Positions 34,025 to 42,768 are shown, counted from the stretch's first letter. The stretch is DNA of 64,000 bases from Ramlibacter monticola (GCF_016722785.1 NZ_JAEQNE010000001.1:1240001-1304000), one strand, 5' to 3'. Made by a program: numbers and translations. Notes: generated from the sequence alone by a model not told the origin.

Positions 34025-35227
34025 ATGAAACCCCGATTCTCGAAAGCGAGCCACGCCTGTGCGGTTCTGGGAATGGTCGGCGCGCTGTTCCTGGCCGGGT
34101 GCGCCGAAGCCCCCAAGGTCCCTGTGGCCAAGCAGGAGATCCCGGTCTTCCCGCCGCCGCCCGAAGCCCCGCGCTTCATCTGGGAACGCGCCATCCACAG
34201 CAGCGCCGACGTCGTCGCGGACGACAAGGACGGCGCCTTGCGCCGGATGGTAACCGGCGAGGTGCGCACCGGACAGGGCCTCGACAAGCCCTACGGCGTG
34301 GCGGCACGGGACGGCCGCATCTACGTCGGCGACACGGTGGCGCGCAACGTCGTCATGTTCGACCTGAACGCCAAGCGCATGACGCGCATCGGCATCGAGG
34401 ATCCGGGCGCGCTGCGCATGCCCTTCGGCCTCGAACTGGACGCCACCGGCAACCTGTACGTCGTCGACGGCACGCTCAAGCGGGTGCATGTCTACGATCC
34501 CAACGGCAAGTTCCTGCGCGCCCTGGGCGAAGGCATCAAGTGGGCGCGGCCCGTCGGCCTGGCGGTCGATTCCGCCCGCAAGCGCCTGTACGTGGTCGAT
34601 GCCGGCGGCGTTTCCAACGAGGAACAGCACAAGGTCAGCGTGGTCGACCTGGACAGCGGCAAGCTGCTGTTCGACTTCGGCAAACGCGGCGAGGGTCCCG
34701 GCGAGTTCAACCTGCCGCGCGACATCACGCTCGGGCCCGACGGGCTGGTCTACGTGGTGGACGGAGGCAACTTCCGCATCCAGGTGTTCGACGCCGACGG
34801 CAAGTTCGTCAAGACCTTCGGCACCATCGGCCGCCGCAGCGGCCAGTTCTCCCGCCCGAAGGAGATCGCGTCCGACGCCCAGGGCAACCTGTACGTGGTC
34901 GACGCCGCCTTCGGCAACTTCCAGATCTTCAACCCCGAAGGGGCGCTGCTGCTCGACGTGGGCATCCGCGGCAACGCGGACGCGCCGGCGAGGTTCATGC
35001 TGCCGGCCGGCATCGCGGTGGACTCCGACGGCCGCGTGTACATGGTCGACCAGTTCTTCCGCAAGGTGGAAGTGTTCCGGCCGGCGCACCTGCCCGCCAC
35101 GGCGCGCTACGGAGCACCCGCCCCCGCTGCTGGTGCGCCCGCCGCTGGCACCCCCGCCGCTGGCGCCCCCGCCGCCGGCACCCCCGCCGCTGGCGCCCCC
35201 GCCGCCAAGCAACTCGGTTCCCGCTAG
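34025..35227 (+). CDS. NHL-repeat six-bladed beta-propeller lipoprotein
   Basis: A 400-residue exported lipoprotein (lipobox LFLAGC, Cys near residue 23). The body is a beta-propeller with at least five NHL blades, seen as repeated GLVYVVDGGNFRIQVFD, GNLYVVDAAFGNFQIF and GRVYMVDQFFRKVEVF elements. The C-terminus is a Pro/Ala/Gly tandem (PAAGTPAAGAPAAG). Start chosen at the ATG that begins the lipoprotein signal, not the earlier in-frame one. Such propellers accompany multiheme cytochrome clusters and are thought to act in assembly or as scaffolds. It precedes the tetraheme cytochrome. Confidence 0.9.
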   Translation: MKPRFSKASHACAVLGMVGALFLAGCAEAPKVPVAKQEIPVFPPPPEAPRFIWERAIHSSADVVADDKDGALRRMVTGEVRTGQGLDKPYGVAARDGRIYVGDTVARNVVMFDLNAKRMTRIGIEDPGALRMPFGLELDATGNLYVVDGTLKRVHVYDPNGKFLRALGEGIKWARPVGLAVDSARKRLYVVDAGGVSNEEQHKVSVVDLDSGKLLFDFGKRGEGPGEFNLPRDITLGPDGLVYVVDGGNFRIQVFDADGKFVKTFGTIGRRSGQFSRPKEIASDAQGNLYVVDAAFGNFQIFNPEGALLLDVGIRGNADAPARFMLPAGIAVDSDGRVYMVDQFFRKVEVFRPAHLPATARYGAPAPAAGAPAAGTPAAGAPAAGTPAAGAPAAKQLGSR

Positions 35228-35292
35228 CTGCCAGCTTCCGGGAATCGCGAATGACCCGTTTCCCGATTGTTGGAAGCCAGGCCTTCGAAAGC

Positions 35293-35306
35293 TTGACGCA
35301 CGTCAA
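35293..35306. promoter_or_regulatory. Palindrome TTGAC-N4-GTCAA upstream of the tetraheme cytochrome
   Basis: A perfect 5+5 dyad centred about 75 bases upstream of the predicted sigma-54 start site. It could be the enhancer of the local NtrC-type regulator, or an FNR/FixK-family site (consensus TTGAT-N4-ATCAA); the sequence does not separate these. Confidence 0.5.
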
Positions 35307-35348
35307 ACGGCAATACCCTTTTGCAATCAAAGGGGAACTTCCGGAGCT

Positions 35349-35363
35349 TGGCACGCAAGGTGC
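35349..35363 (+). promoter_or_regulatory. Sigma-54 promoter of the tetraheme cytochrome
   Basis: TGGCACGCAAGGTGC followed by A; one mismatch to TGGCACG-N4-TTGCA, exact spacing. Predicted start near 35375, about 50 bases before the ATG at 35425, with a GGAG ribosome site at 35413. Confidence 0.83.
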
Positions 35364-35424
35364 AGTGAGCCATGCGAGGTTGCGGGAGGGTCCCCAACGT
35401 CAACAACTTGATGGAGAGATGGAT

Positions 35425-36276
35425 ATGGGCTGGAACCAATGGGTCGCGAAGGCGACCACGAAGAGGGGCCTCGGCTCCCTGGCGATCGGATTGGCCGTCG
35501 CCTTCGCGGGCGTGATGGCCAGCGCTCCGGCGATGGCGCAGATCGCGGGCACGAAGCACAACCTCGGCTCGAACGGCACGGGGACGAACAAGTTCAGCGG
35601 CACCGCCGAAATCTGCGTGTTCTGCCACACGCCTCACGGTGCCGACACCAGCGCCGCCGTTCCGCTGTGGAACCGCACGCTGCCGGCCCCGAGCTCCTTC
35701 ACGACCTACGACAGCCTGGGCACCTCCTCGCTGGACGGCAAGACGGCCCCCGTGGGCTCGGTCTCGATCGCCTGCCTGTCCTGCCATGACGGCGTGACCT
35801 CCATGAGCGCGGTCATCAACGCGCCGGGTTCCGGCACCACCGGCGACGCCACCTGGACGGGCGGCTCCTGGAACGCCGCCGTCGGCGCCTCGGGCAAGAT
35901 GCCCGCCGGCATCACCAACCTGAGCACCGACCTGAAGAACGATCACCCGATCGGCATCCAGTACGGCGGTGGCGGCATCACGGTCAACGCGAAGACTGCC
36001 GCGACCAAGGATCCGGACTTCAAGGCGCCGGCCAACACCGACCTGAACGGCACGACCGTGTGGTGGGTCGATACCGAAGGCACCGCCAACGGCACCCGCC
36101 AGAAGACCGACCTGCTGCTGTACACCCGCGCCGCCAGCGCCGGCTACGTCGGCCAGACCGTCGCCGAACCGTTCGTCGAGTGCGCCAGCTGCCACGACCC
36201 GCACACCACCAACGCCACGTTCCTGCGTATCAGCAACGCGAACAGCGCGGTCTGCCTGGCCTGCCACACCAAGTAA
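35425..36276 (+). CDS. Tetraheme c-type cytochrome, candidate extracellular filament subunit
   Basis: A 283-residue exported cytochrome, signal peptide to about Ala38. Heme sites at Cys64 (CVFCH), Cys117 (CLSCH), Cys253 (CASCH) and Cys277 (CLACH). The whole chain has exactly eight His: the four heme-attached ones plus His45, His71, His174 and His260, so all hemes could be bis-His. Gly, Thr, Asn and Ser are abundant, as in extracellular cytochromes. The size and heme number match OmcE-type filament subunits of Geobacter; identity to them is not established here. Two ATGs compete; the second (35425) has the better GGAG spacing. Own sigma-54 promoter and strong terminator imply separate, high expression. 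Confidence 0.88.
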   Translation: MGWNQWVAKATTKRGLGSLAIGLAVAFAGVMASAPAMAQIAGTKHNLGSNGTGTNKFSGTAEICVFCHTPHGADTSAAVPLWNRTLPAPSSFTTYDSLGTSSLDGKTAPVGSVSIACLSCHDGVTSMSAVINAPGSGTTGDATWTGGSWNAAVGASGKMPAGITNLSTDLKNDHPIGIQYGGGGITVNAKTAATKDPDFKAPANTDLNGTTVWWVDTEGTANGTRQKTDLLLYTRAASAGYVGQTVAEPFVECASCHDPHTTNATFLRISNANSAVCLACHTK

Positions 36277-36285
36277 GGTTGAAGG

Positions 36286-36357
36286 ATGTGCCGGACGCCA
36301 GTCCGGCACATGTCTTGCAAGTCAGTAGTACCTCGGGGCCGATGGCCCCTTTTTTTT
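36286..36357 (+). terminator. Terminator pair after the tetraheme cytochrome
   Basis: First a perfect 11-bp stem (36286-36296 with 36301-36311, loop GCCA), then GGGGCC (36335-36340) with GGCCCC (36344-36349) followed by eight T. The second is a classic intrinsic terminator. Confidence 0.85.
36304..36318 (+). promoter_or_regulatory. Possible sigma-54 promoter before the prolyl isomerase gene
   Basis: CGGCACATGTCTTGC followed by A fits the sigma-54 pattern except for the first T, with exact spacing. However, it overlaps a terminator stem and the T-rich terminator lies just after the predicted start (near 36330), so it may be chance. Confidence 0.35.
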
Positions 36358-36380
36358 GACCCCTGTCGGAGGCGCCTGCC

Positions 36381-37442
36381 ATGAACCACCAGTCACCTAC
36401 CCTGCGGAGCGGCCGCGCACTGGCCGCGGCATGCGTGACGCTCGCCGCGTTCCATTTCGCCGCCGCCGCACCGGCGCCCGTCGCGGCGCAGCCGGCGCCG
36501 CATGGCACGCAGGCCGCGGCGAGCGCCGTCTTCACCAAGGTGGGCGACACGGTCATCAGCCAGCAGGAGTACGACGCGGCGTTCGCGCAGGCCGCGCGCG
36601 GCAAGTTCTATCATGGCAAGCCGCCCGAAGGGGAAGTCGCGCGCCTGCAGCGCGAAGTGGCGCAGAATCTGGTCGACGCCATCCTGCTCGCGCGCGAGGC
36701 GGAGCGCCGCAAGATCAAGCCCGATGCGGCCGCCGTGCAGCAGACGATCGCCGGCTACGACGAGCGCTATCGCGACAGCCCCCAGTGGAAGACCAATCGC
36801 CCGCAGGTGCTGCCGGGACTCACCTCCAAGCTGGAGCGCGACAACGTGATGGAGCAGCTCACCCAGCAGGTGAAGACCGTCGCCCCGCCCTCGGCCGAAC
36901 AACTGGAGCGCTACTACCGCGAGCACGCGGACAAGTTCACGTCGCCGGAGCAGGTGCGCATCCGCCTGATCCTGCTGAAGGTCGACCCCTCCTCGCCGCA
37001 GGCGAAGTGGGATGGCGCGAAGCAGGAAGGCGCGGCGATCCTGAAGCGCCTGCGCGGCGGCGCCTCCTTCGAGGAAGCGGCCAAGCTGCATTCCGGCGAT
37101 GCGTCCGCCCCCCGCGGCGGCGAAATGGGCTTCATCCACCGCGGCATGCTGCCCGAGCCGGCGCAGCTCGCGCTCGACGCCATGAAGCCGGGCGACATCA
37201 GCGAGCCGGTGGTGCTGCTGGAAGGCGTCGCGCTGCTCCAGCTCGAGGAGCGCAAGTCGCCGATGCTGAACCCGCTGGACGCCGTGCGCGAGCGCGCACG
37301 CGACCTGTACATGCGGGACCAGGGCGAGGCCGCGTGGACCGAGCTGCTGGCGTCGCTGCGGCGCGCCACGCCGGTCCAGTTCGACGAGTCACGCTTCCTG
37401 CCCCTGGCTGCCAGCGCGGAGCAAGCGGCACCGGCACGCTGA
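36381..37442 (+). CDS. Parvulin-type peptidyl-prolyl cis-trans isomerase (SurA/PrsA-like)
   Basis: Periplasmic folding factor of 353 residues. Signal peptide (AAACVTLAAFHFAAAAPA), an N-terminal SurA_N-like helical domain (about 45-180) and a rotamase domain (about 185-290) with QVRIRLILLK, a SFEEAAKLHSGD helix and the GGEMGFIHRGMLPEPAQLAL signature. Genes of this type are regular members of multiheme filament clusters in Geobacter-like bacteria, where they are thought to fold or export the cytochromes or the barrel. It opens the long rightward gene run that continues to about 58.4 kb. Confidence 0.92.
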   Translation: MNHQSPTLRSGRALAAACVTLAAFHFAAAAPAPVAAQPAPHGTQAAASAVFTKVGDTVISQQEYDAAFAQAARGKFYHGKPPEGEVARLQREVAQNLVDAILLAREAERRKIKPDAAAVQQTIAGYDERYRDSPQWKTNRPQVLPGLTSKLERDNVMEQLTQQVKTVAPPSAEQLERYYREHADKFTSPEQVRIRLILLKVDPSSPQAKWDGAKQEGAAILKRLRGGASFEEAAKLHSGDASAPRGGEMGFIHRGMLPEPAQLALDAMKPGDISEPVVLLEGVALLQLEERKSPMLNPLDAVRERARDLYMRDQGEAAWTELLASLRRATPVQFDESRFLPLAASAEQAAPAR

Positions 37443-37460
37443 AGCCGGCATGGGCGGTGA

Positions 37461-39368
37461 ATGCGCTTGACCCGTTGGCCCTCGCTCTCCCTCGTCGCTC
37501 TTGCTGCGGCGGCCACCTGCAGCGCGCAGGCGCAGCAAGAGGTGCCGGCCGACCTGCGCCCGGACGCGGCCTGGCCGACGCCGACGCTCGCCGGCGAGAC
37601 CAAGGAGCCCGAGACCGACTGGGTCGTGCCGCCGCTGCACTGGTCCGGCTTCCTGGCCTATGAACTGCACTCCCTGCGCGACCAGGGCCGCAGCAGTTCC
37701 CTGTCCAACCTGCTCACCGCCAACCTCTCCGCGGCCACCTACATCTACCAGCCGTGGTTCGCGCGCCTGAACGGCTCGCTCAACGTGACCGGCGACTGGA
37801 CGCAGGAGAAGACCAGCGGCGGCTTCGACTCCGACGGCTCCCTGCACGAACGCATCCGCTCGCAGGAACGCTTCGTGACCGGCGCCGGGCGGCTCGAGCT
37901 GTTTCCGCTCAGCCGCTTCCCGTTCGAATTCCACGTGGAGAGCAACGACAGCCGCACCGACAGCGGCCTCTCCTCCAACCTGAACTTCCGCACCCAGAAC
38001 GTCGGCTTCTCGCAGCGGTACCGGCCGGTTTCGGGCGCGTACGCGCTCAGCGGCACCTTCGACCGCCGCGAGCAATCCGGCACGGGCTTCCGCAGCACCT
38101 CGGACGCGTTCAACGGCGACTTCAACACGCGCTGGAAGTACAACGACCTGACGGTCTCGCTGTCGCACAACCAGGCGCGCTCGATCGGCCGTGAGGACGA
38201 GAGCCGCTTCACCGGGCTCACGACGCAGCACAACTACGCGCCCTCCTCCGGCGTGTCCGTGAACAGCACGGTGAACTGGAGCCGCACGGAGGACCTGTTT
38301 GCCACCGGCGTGAGCGACATCTCCGTGCTCCAGGGAACCAGCATCGGGATCTGGCAGCGCGCGAATTCCCCGCTGACGCTGACGGGCAGCGCCCGCGGGA
38401 TCGCGCTGCGCGAGGGCGTCGGCGACACCGGCCTGGACGCCGCCGCGCTGACGCTCGGCGCGAACTACCAGTTCAATCCGAACCTGAGACTGACCGCCAA
38501 CGGGGCGCTCAATCTCGGGCGCGCCCTGGGGGGCAACAGCAGCACCGGCTTGAACGCATCGTTCGGTGCGAACTACCAGGGCGACTCCCTGCAGTTCGGC
38601 GCCGCGCGCTACGACTGGTTCGGCGGCGCCACGCTGGGCACCTCCCTCAACTCCGTCAGCGGCCAGGACTCCGAACGGCAGGATGCCCTCGCCGCCCAGA
38701 TCGGGCACTCGCTCACGCTTCCCATCGCGATGGCGGGCTCGTCGCTGGACCTGACTGCCAACCAGAGCCTCGCCGCCACGCACATCAACGGCACCCAGCG
38801 CACCGACGATCCCCGGCTCGCCGCTCTCGCGGACACGCAGGTGATGGTGAACGGGGTGGCGGCCACCTGGCAGCTCGCGCGCGGCGAGCGCAGTGCGTAT
38901 GCGCGCGCGTCGTACAATGATTCGATGGAGCTGGGCGGCGGTCACGCCCGGTTTCAATTATTGAACTTCCAGCTTTCCGGATCCCTGGAATTCGACCGCT
39001 ACAGTTCGCTGGTCGGCGACCTGACCTACCAGCGCACCAACCAGCGTCCGAGCGAACTGGTCGATCCGGCGGTGGTGATCGCACGCACGGGCAACACGGG
39101 CACCAGTGCCGAGATCAGCTTCGTCAACCAGCGTTTGTTCGGCGTGCCGCGGCTGCGCTTCCTTTCGCGCCTCAGGCTGGCCCAGGATGTGCTCCGACAG
39201 CCCGGAACGTTGACATTCCTTCCCGATCGTGAGACTCGCCTCTGGGAAAACCGCCTGGACTACGCCATCGGCCGGATCGAAACCCAGTTGGTGCTGCGCC
39301 TGTCGGAAGTGGAAGGACGTCGGTTGCAATCCTTGACGCTGCGGATCCAGCGCAACTTCGGCCAATAG
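37461..39368 (+). CDS. Large outer-membrane beta-barrel, candidate porin of a cytochrome conduit
   Basis: A 635-residue protein with signal peptide (SLVALAAAATCSAQA|Q). After about 35 residues the chain is almost entirely alternating amphipathic strands (LTANLSAATYIYQPWFARLN, LTVSLSHNQARS, TLGANYQFNPNLRLTANG) and ends with an aromatic-rich strand (LRIQRNFGQ). Over 20 strands are likely. Size and context fit the porin of an MtrB/OmbB-like complex, but it lacks the N-terminal CXXC of MtrB and I cannot claim homology. It follows the prolyl isomerase by 18 bases and precedes the triheme cytochromes by 35. Confidence 0.85.
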   Translation: MRLTRWPSLSLVALAAAATCSAQAQQEVPADLRPDAAWPTPTLAGETKEPETDWVVPPLHWSGFLAYELHSLRDQGRSSSLSNLLTANLSAATYIYQPWFARLNGSLNVTGDWTQEKTSGGFDSDGSLHERIRSQERFVTGAGRLELFPLSRFPFEFHVESNDSRTDSGLSSNLNFRTQNVGFSQRYRPVSGAYALSGTFDRREQSGTGFRSTSDAFNGDFNTRWKYNDLTVSLSHNQARSIGREDESRFTGLTTQHNYAPSSGVSVNSTVNWSRTEDLFATGVSDISVLQGTSIGIWQRANSPLTLTGSARGIALREGVGDTGLDAAALTLGANYQFNPNLRLTANGALNLGRALGGNSSTGLNASFGANYQGDSLQFGAARYDWFGGATLGTSLNSVSGQDSERQDALAAQIGHSLTLPIAMAGSSLDLTANQSLAATHINGTQRTDDPRLAALADTQVMVNGVAATWQLARGERSAYARASYNDSMELGGGHARFQLLNFQLSGSLEFDRYSSLVGDLTYQRTNQRPSELVDPAVVIARTGNTGTSAEISFVNQRLFGVPRLRFLSRLRLAQDVLRQPGTLTFLPDRETRLWENRLDYAIGRIETQLVLRLSEVEGRRLQSLTLRIQRNFGQ

Positions 39369-39403
39369 GCCCGCGGCGAGATCAATTCAAACACGAGGGT
39401 GAG

Positions 39404-39832
39404 ATGGCAAGATTGAGAAAGGGAACGACCCTGGCGACCCGGGTGGCCGCCGTGGCCCTGCTCGGCGGCGCGATCCTTTCGGGGCTGGTGGCCACCGAAG
39501 CGCGCGCCGAGTACGGCGACGTGGTGATCAACAACTACTCGGACAAGGCCGGCATGCGGCCGGTGGTGTTCCCGCACTGGTTCCACCGCATCCGCTTCCG
39601 CTGCAAGGTCTGCCACGCCGACCTGGGCTTCAAGTTCAAGGCCGGTGGCAACGAGATCAACATGGTCAAGGTGATCGACGGCCAGTTCTGCGGCGCCTGC
39701 CACAACGGCGAAGTCGCCTGGAGCATCGAGAACTGCAACATGTGCCACTCCGCCAAGCCGGGCACGCCGACCCAGGTCCACGAAAGCACCACCAACTCGC
39801 TGGTGGCGCCCGCTGCCGGGGAGAAGAAGTGA
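39404..39832 (+). CDS. Triheme c7-type cytochrome, copy A
   Basis: A 142-residue periplasmic cytochrome with signal peptide ending EARA|EYGDVV. Heme sites at Cys67 (CKVCH), Cys96 (CGACH) and Cys111 (CNMCH). The segment RPVVFPHWFHRIRFRCKVCH, with two His before the first heme, is characteristic of c(7)-type triheme proteins of metal-reducing bacteria and supplies distal ligands. A close paralogue is encoded at 43391-43771. Stop and the next start overlap (TGATG). Confidence 0.92.
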   Translation: MARLRKGTTLATRVAAVALLGGAILSGLVATEARAEYGDVVINNYSDKAGMRPVVFPHWFHRIRFRCKVCHADLGFKFKAGGNEINMVKVIDGQFCGACHNGEVAWSIENCNMCHSAKPGTPTQVHESTTNSLVAPAAGEKK

Positions 39833-40947
39833 TGAAGGCCCGTATCGCACTCGCGGCACTGGCCGCCTCCGCCCTCGCCTGGATCGCCGGCCCCGCCGCG
39901 GCCCAGGATGCCGCCGCCGGCAAGGCGGTCTACGAAGGCGCCTGCGTCGCCTGCCACGGCACCGGCGTGCTGGGCGCCCCGAAGGTCGGCGATGCCGCCG
40001 CCTGGAAGGCCCGCTCGGCCGGCGGCGTGGGTCCCCTGCTGAACAGCGCGAAGAACGGCCGCGGCGCCATGCCGCCCCGCGGCGGCAATCCGTCGCTGAC
40101 CGACGCGCAGCTGCAGAACGCCATCGCCTACATGCTGTCCCAGTCGAGCGGCGCCGCGCCTGCGCCGGCGGCTGCACCGGCGGCTGCCGCCAAGCCCGCG
40201 CCCGCCCCGACGGCGGCTGCGAAGACCGCGACGCCGGCGCCCGCCGCGGCTGCGGCGGCGGCCAAGCCGGCGCCCGCAACTGCGGCCGCCGCGGCACCCG
40301 CAGCCGCGCCCGCGGCCGCTGCGGCACCGGCCGCTGCCGCACCGGCCGCTGCCGCACCGGCGGCTGCGGCCCCGGCCGCACCCGCGCCGGCCGTCACGAC
40401 CGCGGCGGCGCCACCCGCAGCCGCCGGCGGCGTCAACACCTTCAACCGCCTGATGCGGCCGACGCTGCGCAACCGCCCCCCGGCGGAAGACGGCATCCAC
40501 GATCCGAGCAACGACGGCACCATGGCCCTGCAGCCGCCGAACACCGCGTTCACCGAACTGAACCGCAGCAATGCGGGCAACCGCGTGGACTGGGTCAAGT
40601 CGCTGCGCGAAGGCAAGATCAAGCCGCGCGCCGACCGCGTCGACGACAAGGTCGCGCCGGCGGTGATGGACCTGAACATCGTGCGCGAGGTGAAGGGCTC
40701 CATGCCGGACGTGGTGTACCCGCACAAGCAGCACACCGAATGGCTGGACTGCTCCAACTGCCACCCCGCGATCTTCAAGCCGCAGAAGGGCGCCAACCAG
40801 ATCAGCATGGCCGGCATCCTGCTCGGGCAGCAGTGCGGCGTATGCCACGGCAAGGTCGCCTTCCCGGTGTCGGAATGCCGCCTGTGCCACTCCAAGCCGA
40901 AGAGCACCGCCACGGCGGGCGCGCCGGAGGCGGCACCGCGCCAGTGA
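39832..40947 (+). CDS. Cytochrome fusion: c5 domain, Ala/Pro linker, triheme c7-like domain
   Basis: A 371-residue exported protein. Residues 25-105 are a monoheme c5 domain (heme at Cys38, CVACH; distal Met region RGAMPPRGG), like the free protein at 30729-31034. Then comes a linker of about 95 residues made almost only of Ala and Pro, about 30 nm if extended. Residues about 205-371 are a triheme module with Cys307 (CSNCH), Cys335 (CGVCH) and Cys349 (CRLCH). The triheme part resembles the protein at 42771-43394. A tethered carrier that swings between partners is a reasonable model. Confidence 0.92.
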   Translation: MKARIALAALAASALAWIAGPAAAQDAAAGKAVYEGACVACHGTGVLGAPKVGDAAAWKARSAGGVGPLLNSAKNGRGAMPPRGGNPSLTDAQLQNAIAYMLSQSSGAAPAPAAAPAAAAKPAPAPTAAAKTATPAPAAAAAAAKPAPATAAAAAPAAAPAAAAAPAAAAPAAAAPAAAAPAAPAPAVTTAAAPPAAAGGVNTFNRLMRPTLRNRPPAEDGIHDPSNDGTMALQPPNTAFTELNRSNAGNRVDWVKSLREGKIKPRADRVDDKVAPAVMDLNIVREVKGSMPDVVYPHKQHTEWLDCSNCHPAIFKPQKGANQISMAGILLGQQCGVCHGKVAFPVSECRLCHSKPKSTATAGAPEAAPRQ

Positions 40948-40966
40948 CGCGCACCCCGGAGGCAGC

Positions 40967-41887
40967 ATGAGCAGCAGGTTGTTCCTCACCCCCGCCGCCC
41001 TGGTGCTGGCGTCGGCGCAGATGGCGTACGCGCAGCAGGGCGCCGGGCAGCCGCCCGGCGAGCAGCCGGTGCGCCAGATCTCGGCGCAGCAGGTGGAACA
41101 GAAGGCCGCAATGCTCAACCGCGTGCTGAACGAGTCGCCGGTGGCGGCACGCATCGCCAACAGCCAGAACGAGGAAGCGCGCCGGCATTTCGCCAAGGCG
41201 CGCGACCTCGCTCAGCACGCCAAGGAGCTGAGCGCCGAAGGCCAGCTCCGCGCCGCCGACGCCCTGCTGAACGAAGCGATCTACGAGATCAGCAAGGCGC
41301 AGCAGCTGGTGCCGGATCCCGGCACCCAGCAGGCCGCCGAACGCGCCCGCTACTCGCAGCTGGAAGACAGCGTGGCGGCCCTGCGCCGCACGGCGCAGAT
41401 CGCGCTGCCCAACGCGCCGGCGGCCAAGCGGGCGGAGAGCGAGCAGAACCTGCGGGCGGCCGAAACCCTGGTGGACCAGGCCGTGGCGCTGGCGAAGTCC
41501 GACAAGTACATCGAGGCCAACCGGCAGATGGACCGGGCCCTGATGCTGCTGCTGAAGGACGCCTCCCTGCGGCTCGCCGGCCACACCATCGTGTACGACC
41601 GCCGCTTCGCCAACCGGCGCGAGGAGTTCGATTTCGAATTGAACCGGTTTCGCGAGTTCGAGCGCCTGGTGCCGCTCGCGATGCTGGAATACCGCCCCTC
41701 GCCCGAGGCGCGCGCGCTGGTGGACCGGCAGGTCGCCCAGGCGCACGAACTGCGCGAGCGGGGCGAAGCGCAGTTCGGCCGCGATCCGATCGCGGCGATC
41801 CGCGATATCGTGGAGGGCACGGACTCCCTGCGTCGCGCCCTGCAGGCGGCGGGCCTCGCCGTACCTCAATCGATGAGCACACCATGA
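40967..41887 (+). CDS. Periplasmic alpha-helical protein of unknown function, copy 1
   Basis: A 306-residue protein with signal peptide (AALVLASAQMAYAQQG). No Cys, no heme site. The mature chain is nearly all helical with heptad-like Ala/Leu/Glu pattern (EARRHFAKARDLAQHAKELS, AETLVDQAVALAKSDKYIEA), suggestive of TPR-like or coiled-coil scaffolding. It shares a central region (A.LTV/LLKDA...G.T.V....FA...EE) and general build with the next gene. GGAGG lies 5 bases before the ATG. Its constant place among the cytochrome genes suggests a structural role in the conduit. Confidence 0.75.
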   Translation: MSSRLFLTPAALVLASAQMAYAQQGAGQPPGEQPVRQISAQQVEQKAAMLNRVLNESPVAARIANSQNEEARRHFAKARDLAQHAKELSAEGQLRAADALLNEAIYEISKAQQLVPDPGTQQAAERARYSQLEDSVAALRRTAQIALPNAPAAKRAESEQNLRAAETLVDQAVALAKSDKYIEANRQMDRALMLLLKDASLRLAGHTIVYDRRFANRREEFDFELNRFREFERLVPLAMLEYRPSPEARALVDRQVAQAHELRERGEAQFGRDPIAAIRDIVEGTDSLRRALQAAGLAVPQSMSTP

Positions 41888-42768
41888 ACACCTTGCGTCC
41901 AAGGACGTTGCGCGCCGTCGTCTCGGCCGTGTGCCTTTGTCTCGGCATGGCGGCCGCCAGCGCGCAAACGGCGCGCGTGCCGCCCGATCGCGAACAGCTC
42001 GAACGCAAGCTCGGCTCCACCGCGACGCTGATCGACTCGTCCACCGCGGCGAAGCAGATCGAGGCGAGCGGGATCCGCGAGGCGTCCGATCGGCGCGCCA
42101 AGGCGCGCGAGCTGCACGCCAAGGCCGGCGAGGCCCTGCGGGCCGGCGACCTGGAGGGCAGCGCGAAGCTGCTGGACGAATCCTCGCGCGCCTTCATCGA
42201 GGCGGTGCGCCTGGCCAAGCCGGAGCAGGTCGCCGATGCCAAGCAGCGCACCGACTACCAGGCACGCGTGGAATCCACCCGCGCCCTGCTGGAAGCCCAG
42301 AAGCGCATCGCGGCGGAGAAGAACCAGGCCCGCGCCGGCGAGACCACGCGCCAGGTCGAGGGCATGATCGCCGAGGCCGAGCGCCAGGCGCAGGCCGGGC
42401 GGCTGCCCGAGGCGCGGCGCTCGATCGACCAGGCTTATCTCACGGTGAAGGCGGCGATCGGCTCCATGCGCGGCGGCGAGACGGTCGTGCGCTCGCTCAA
42501 CTTCGCGACGCCGGCCGAGGAATACCACTACGAGATCGACCGCAACGACACCCACCGCATGCTGGTCGACATGCTGCTGAAGGAAAAGCGCGGCGGCGGC
42601 ACCGACGCGATGGTGGACCAGGCCGTGGCCTCGGCCGCGCAATTGCGCACCCGCGCCGAAGCCGAGGCCGCCCGCAAGGACCATCCGGCGGCGATCAAGA
42701 CGCTGGAAGAGTCCACGCGCGAGCTGGTCAAGGCGATCCGGGCGGCGGGCGTGTACATCCCGGGGTGA
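41884..42768 (+). CDS. Periplasmic alpha-helical protein of unknown function, copy 2
   Basis: A 294-residue paralogue of the preceding protein. Signal peptide (VCLCLGMAAASAQ), then helical Ala/Glu/Arg-rich segments (DRRAKARELHAKAGEALRAG, VEGMIAEAERQAQAGRLPEA). No heme motif. The start overlaps the previous stop (ATGA). A role as partner or scaffold is inferred from context only. Confidence 0.75.
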   Translation: MNTLRPRTLRAVVSAVCLCLGMAAASAQTARVPPDREQLERKLGSTATLIDSSTAAKQIEASGIREASDRRAKARELHAKAGEALRAGDLEGSAKLLDESSRAFIEAVRLAKPEQVADAKQRTDYQARVESTRALLEAQKRIAAEKNQARAGETTRQVEGMIAEAERQAQAGRLPEARRSIDQAYLTVKAAIGSMRGGETVVRSLNFATPAEEYHYEIDRNDTHRMLVDMLLKEKRGGGTDAMVDQAVASAAQLRTRAEAEAARKDHPAAIKTLEESTRELVKAIRAAGVYIPG

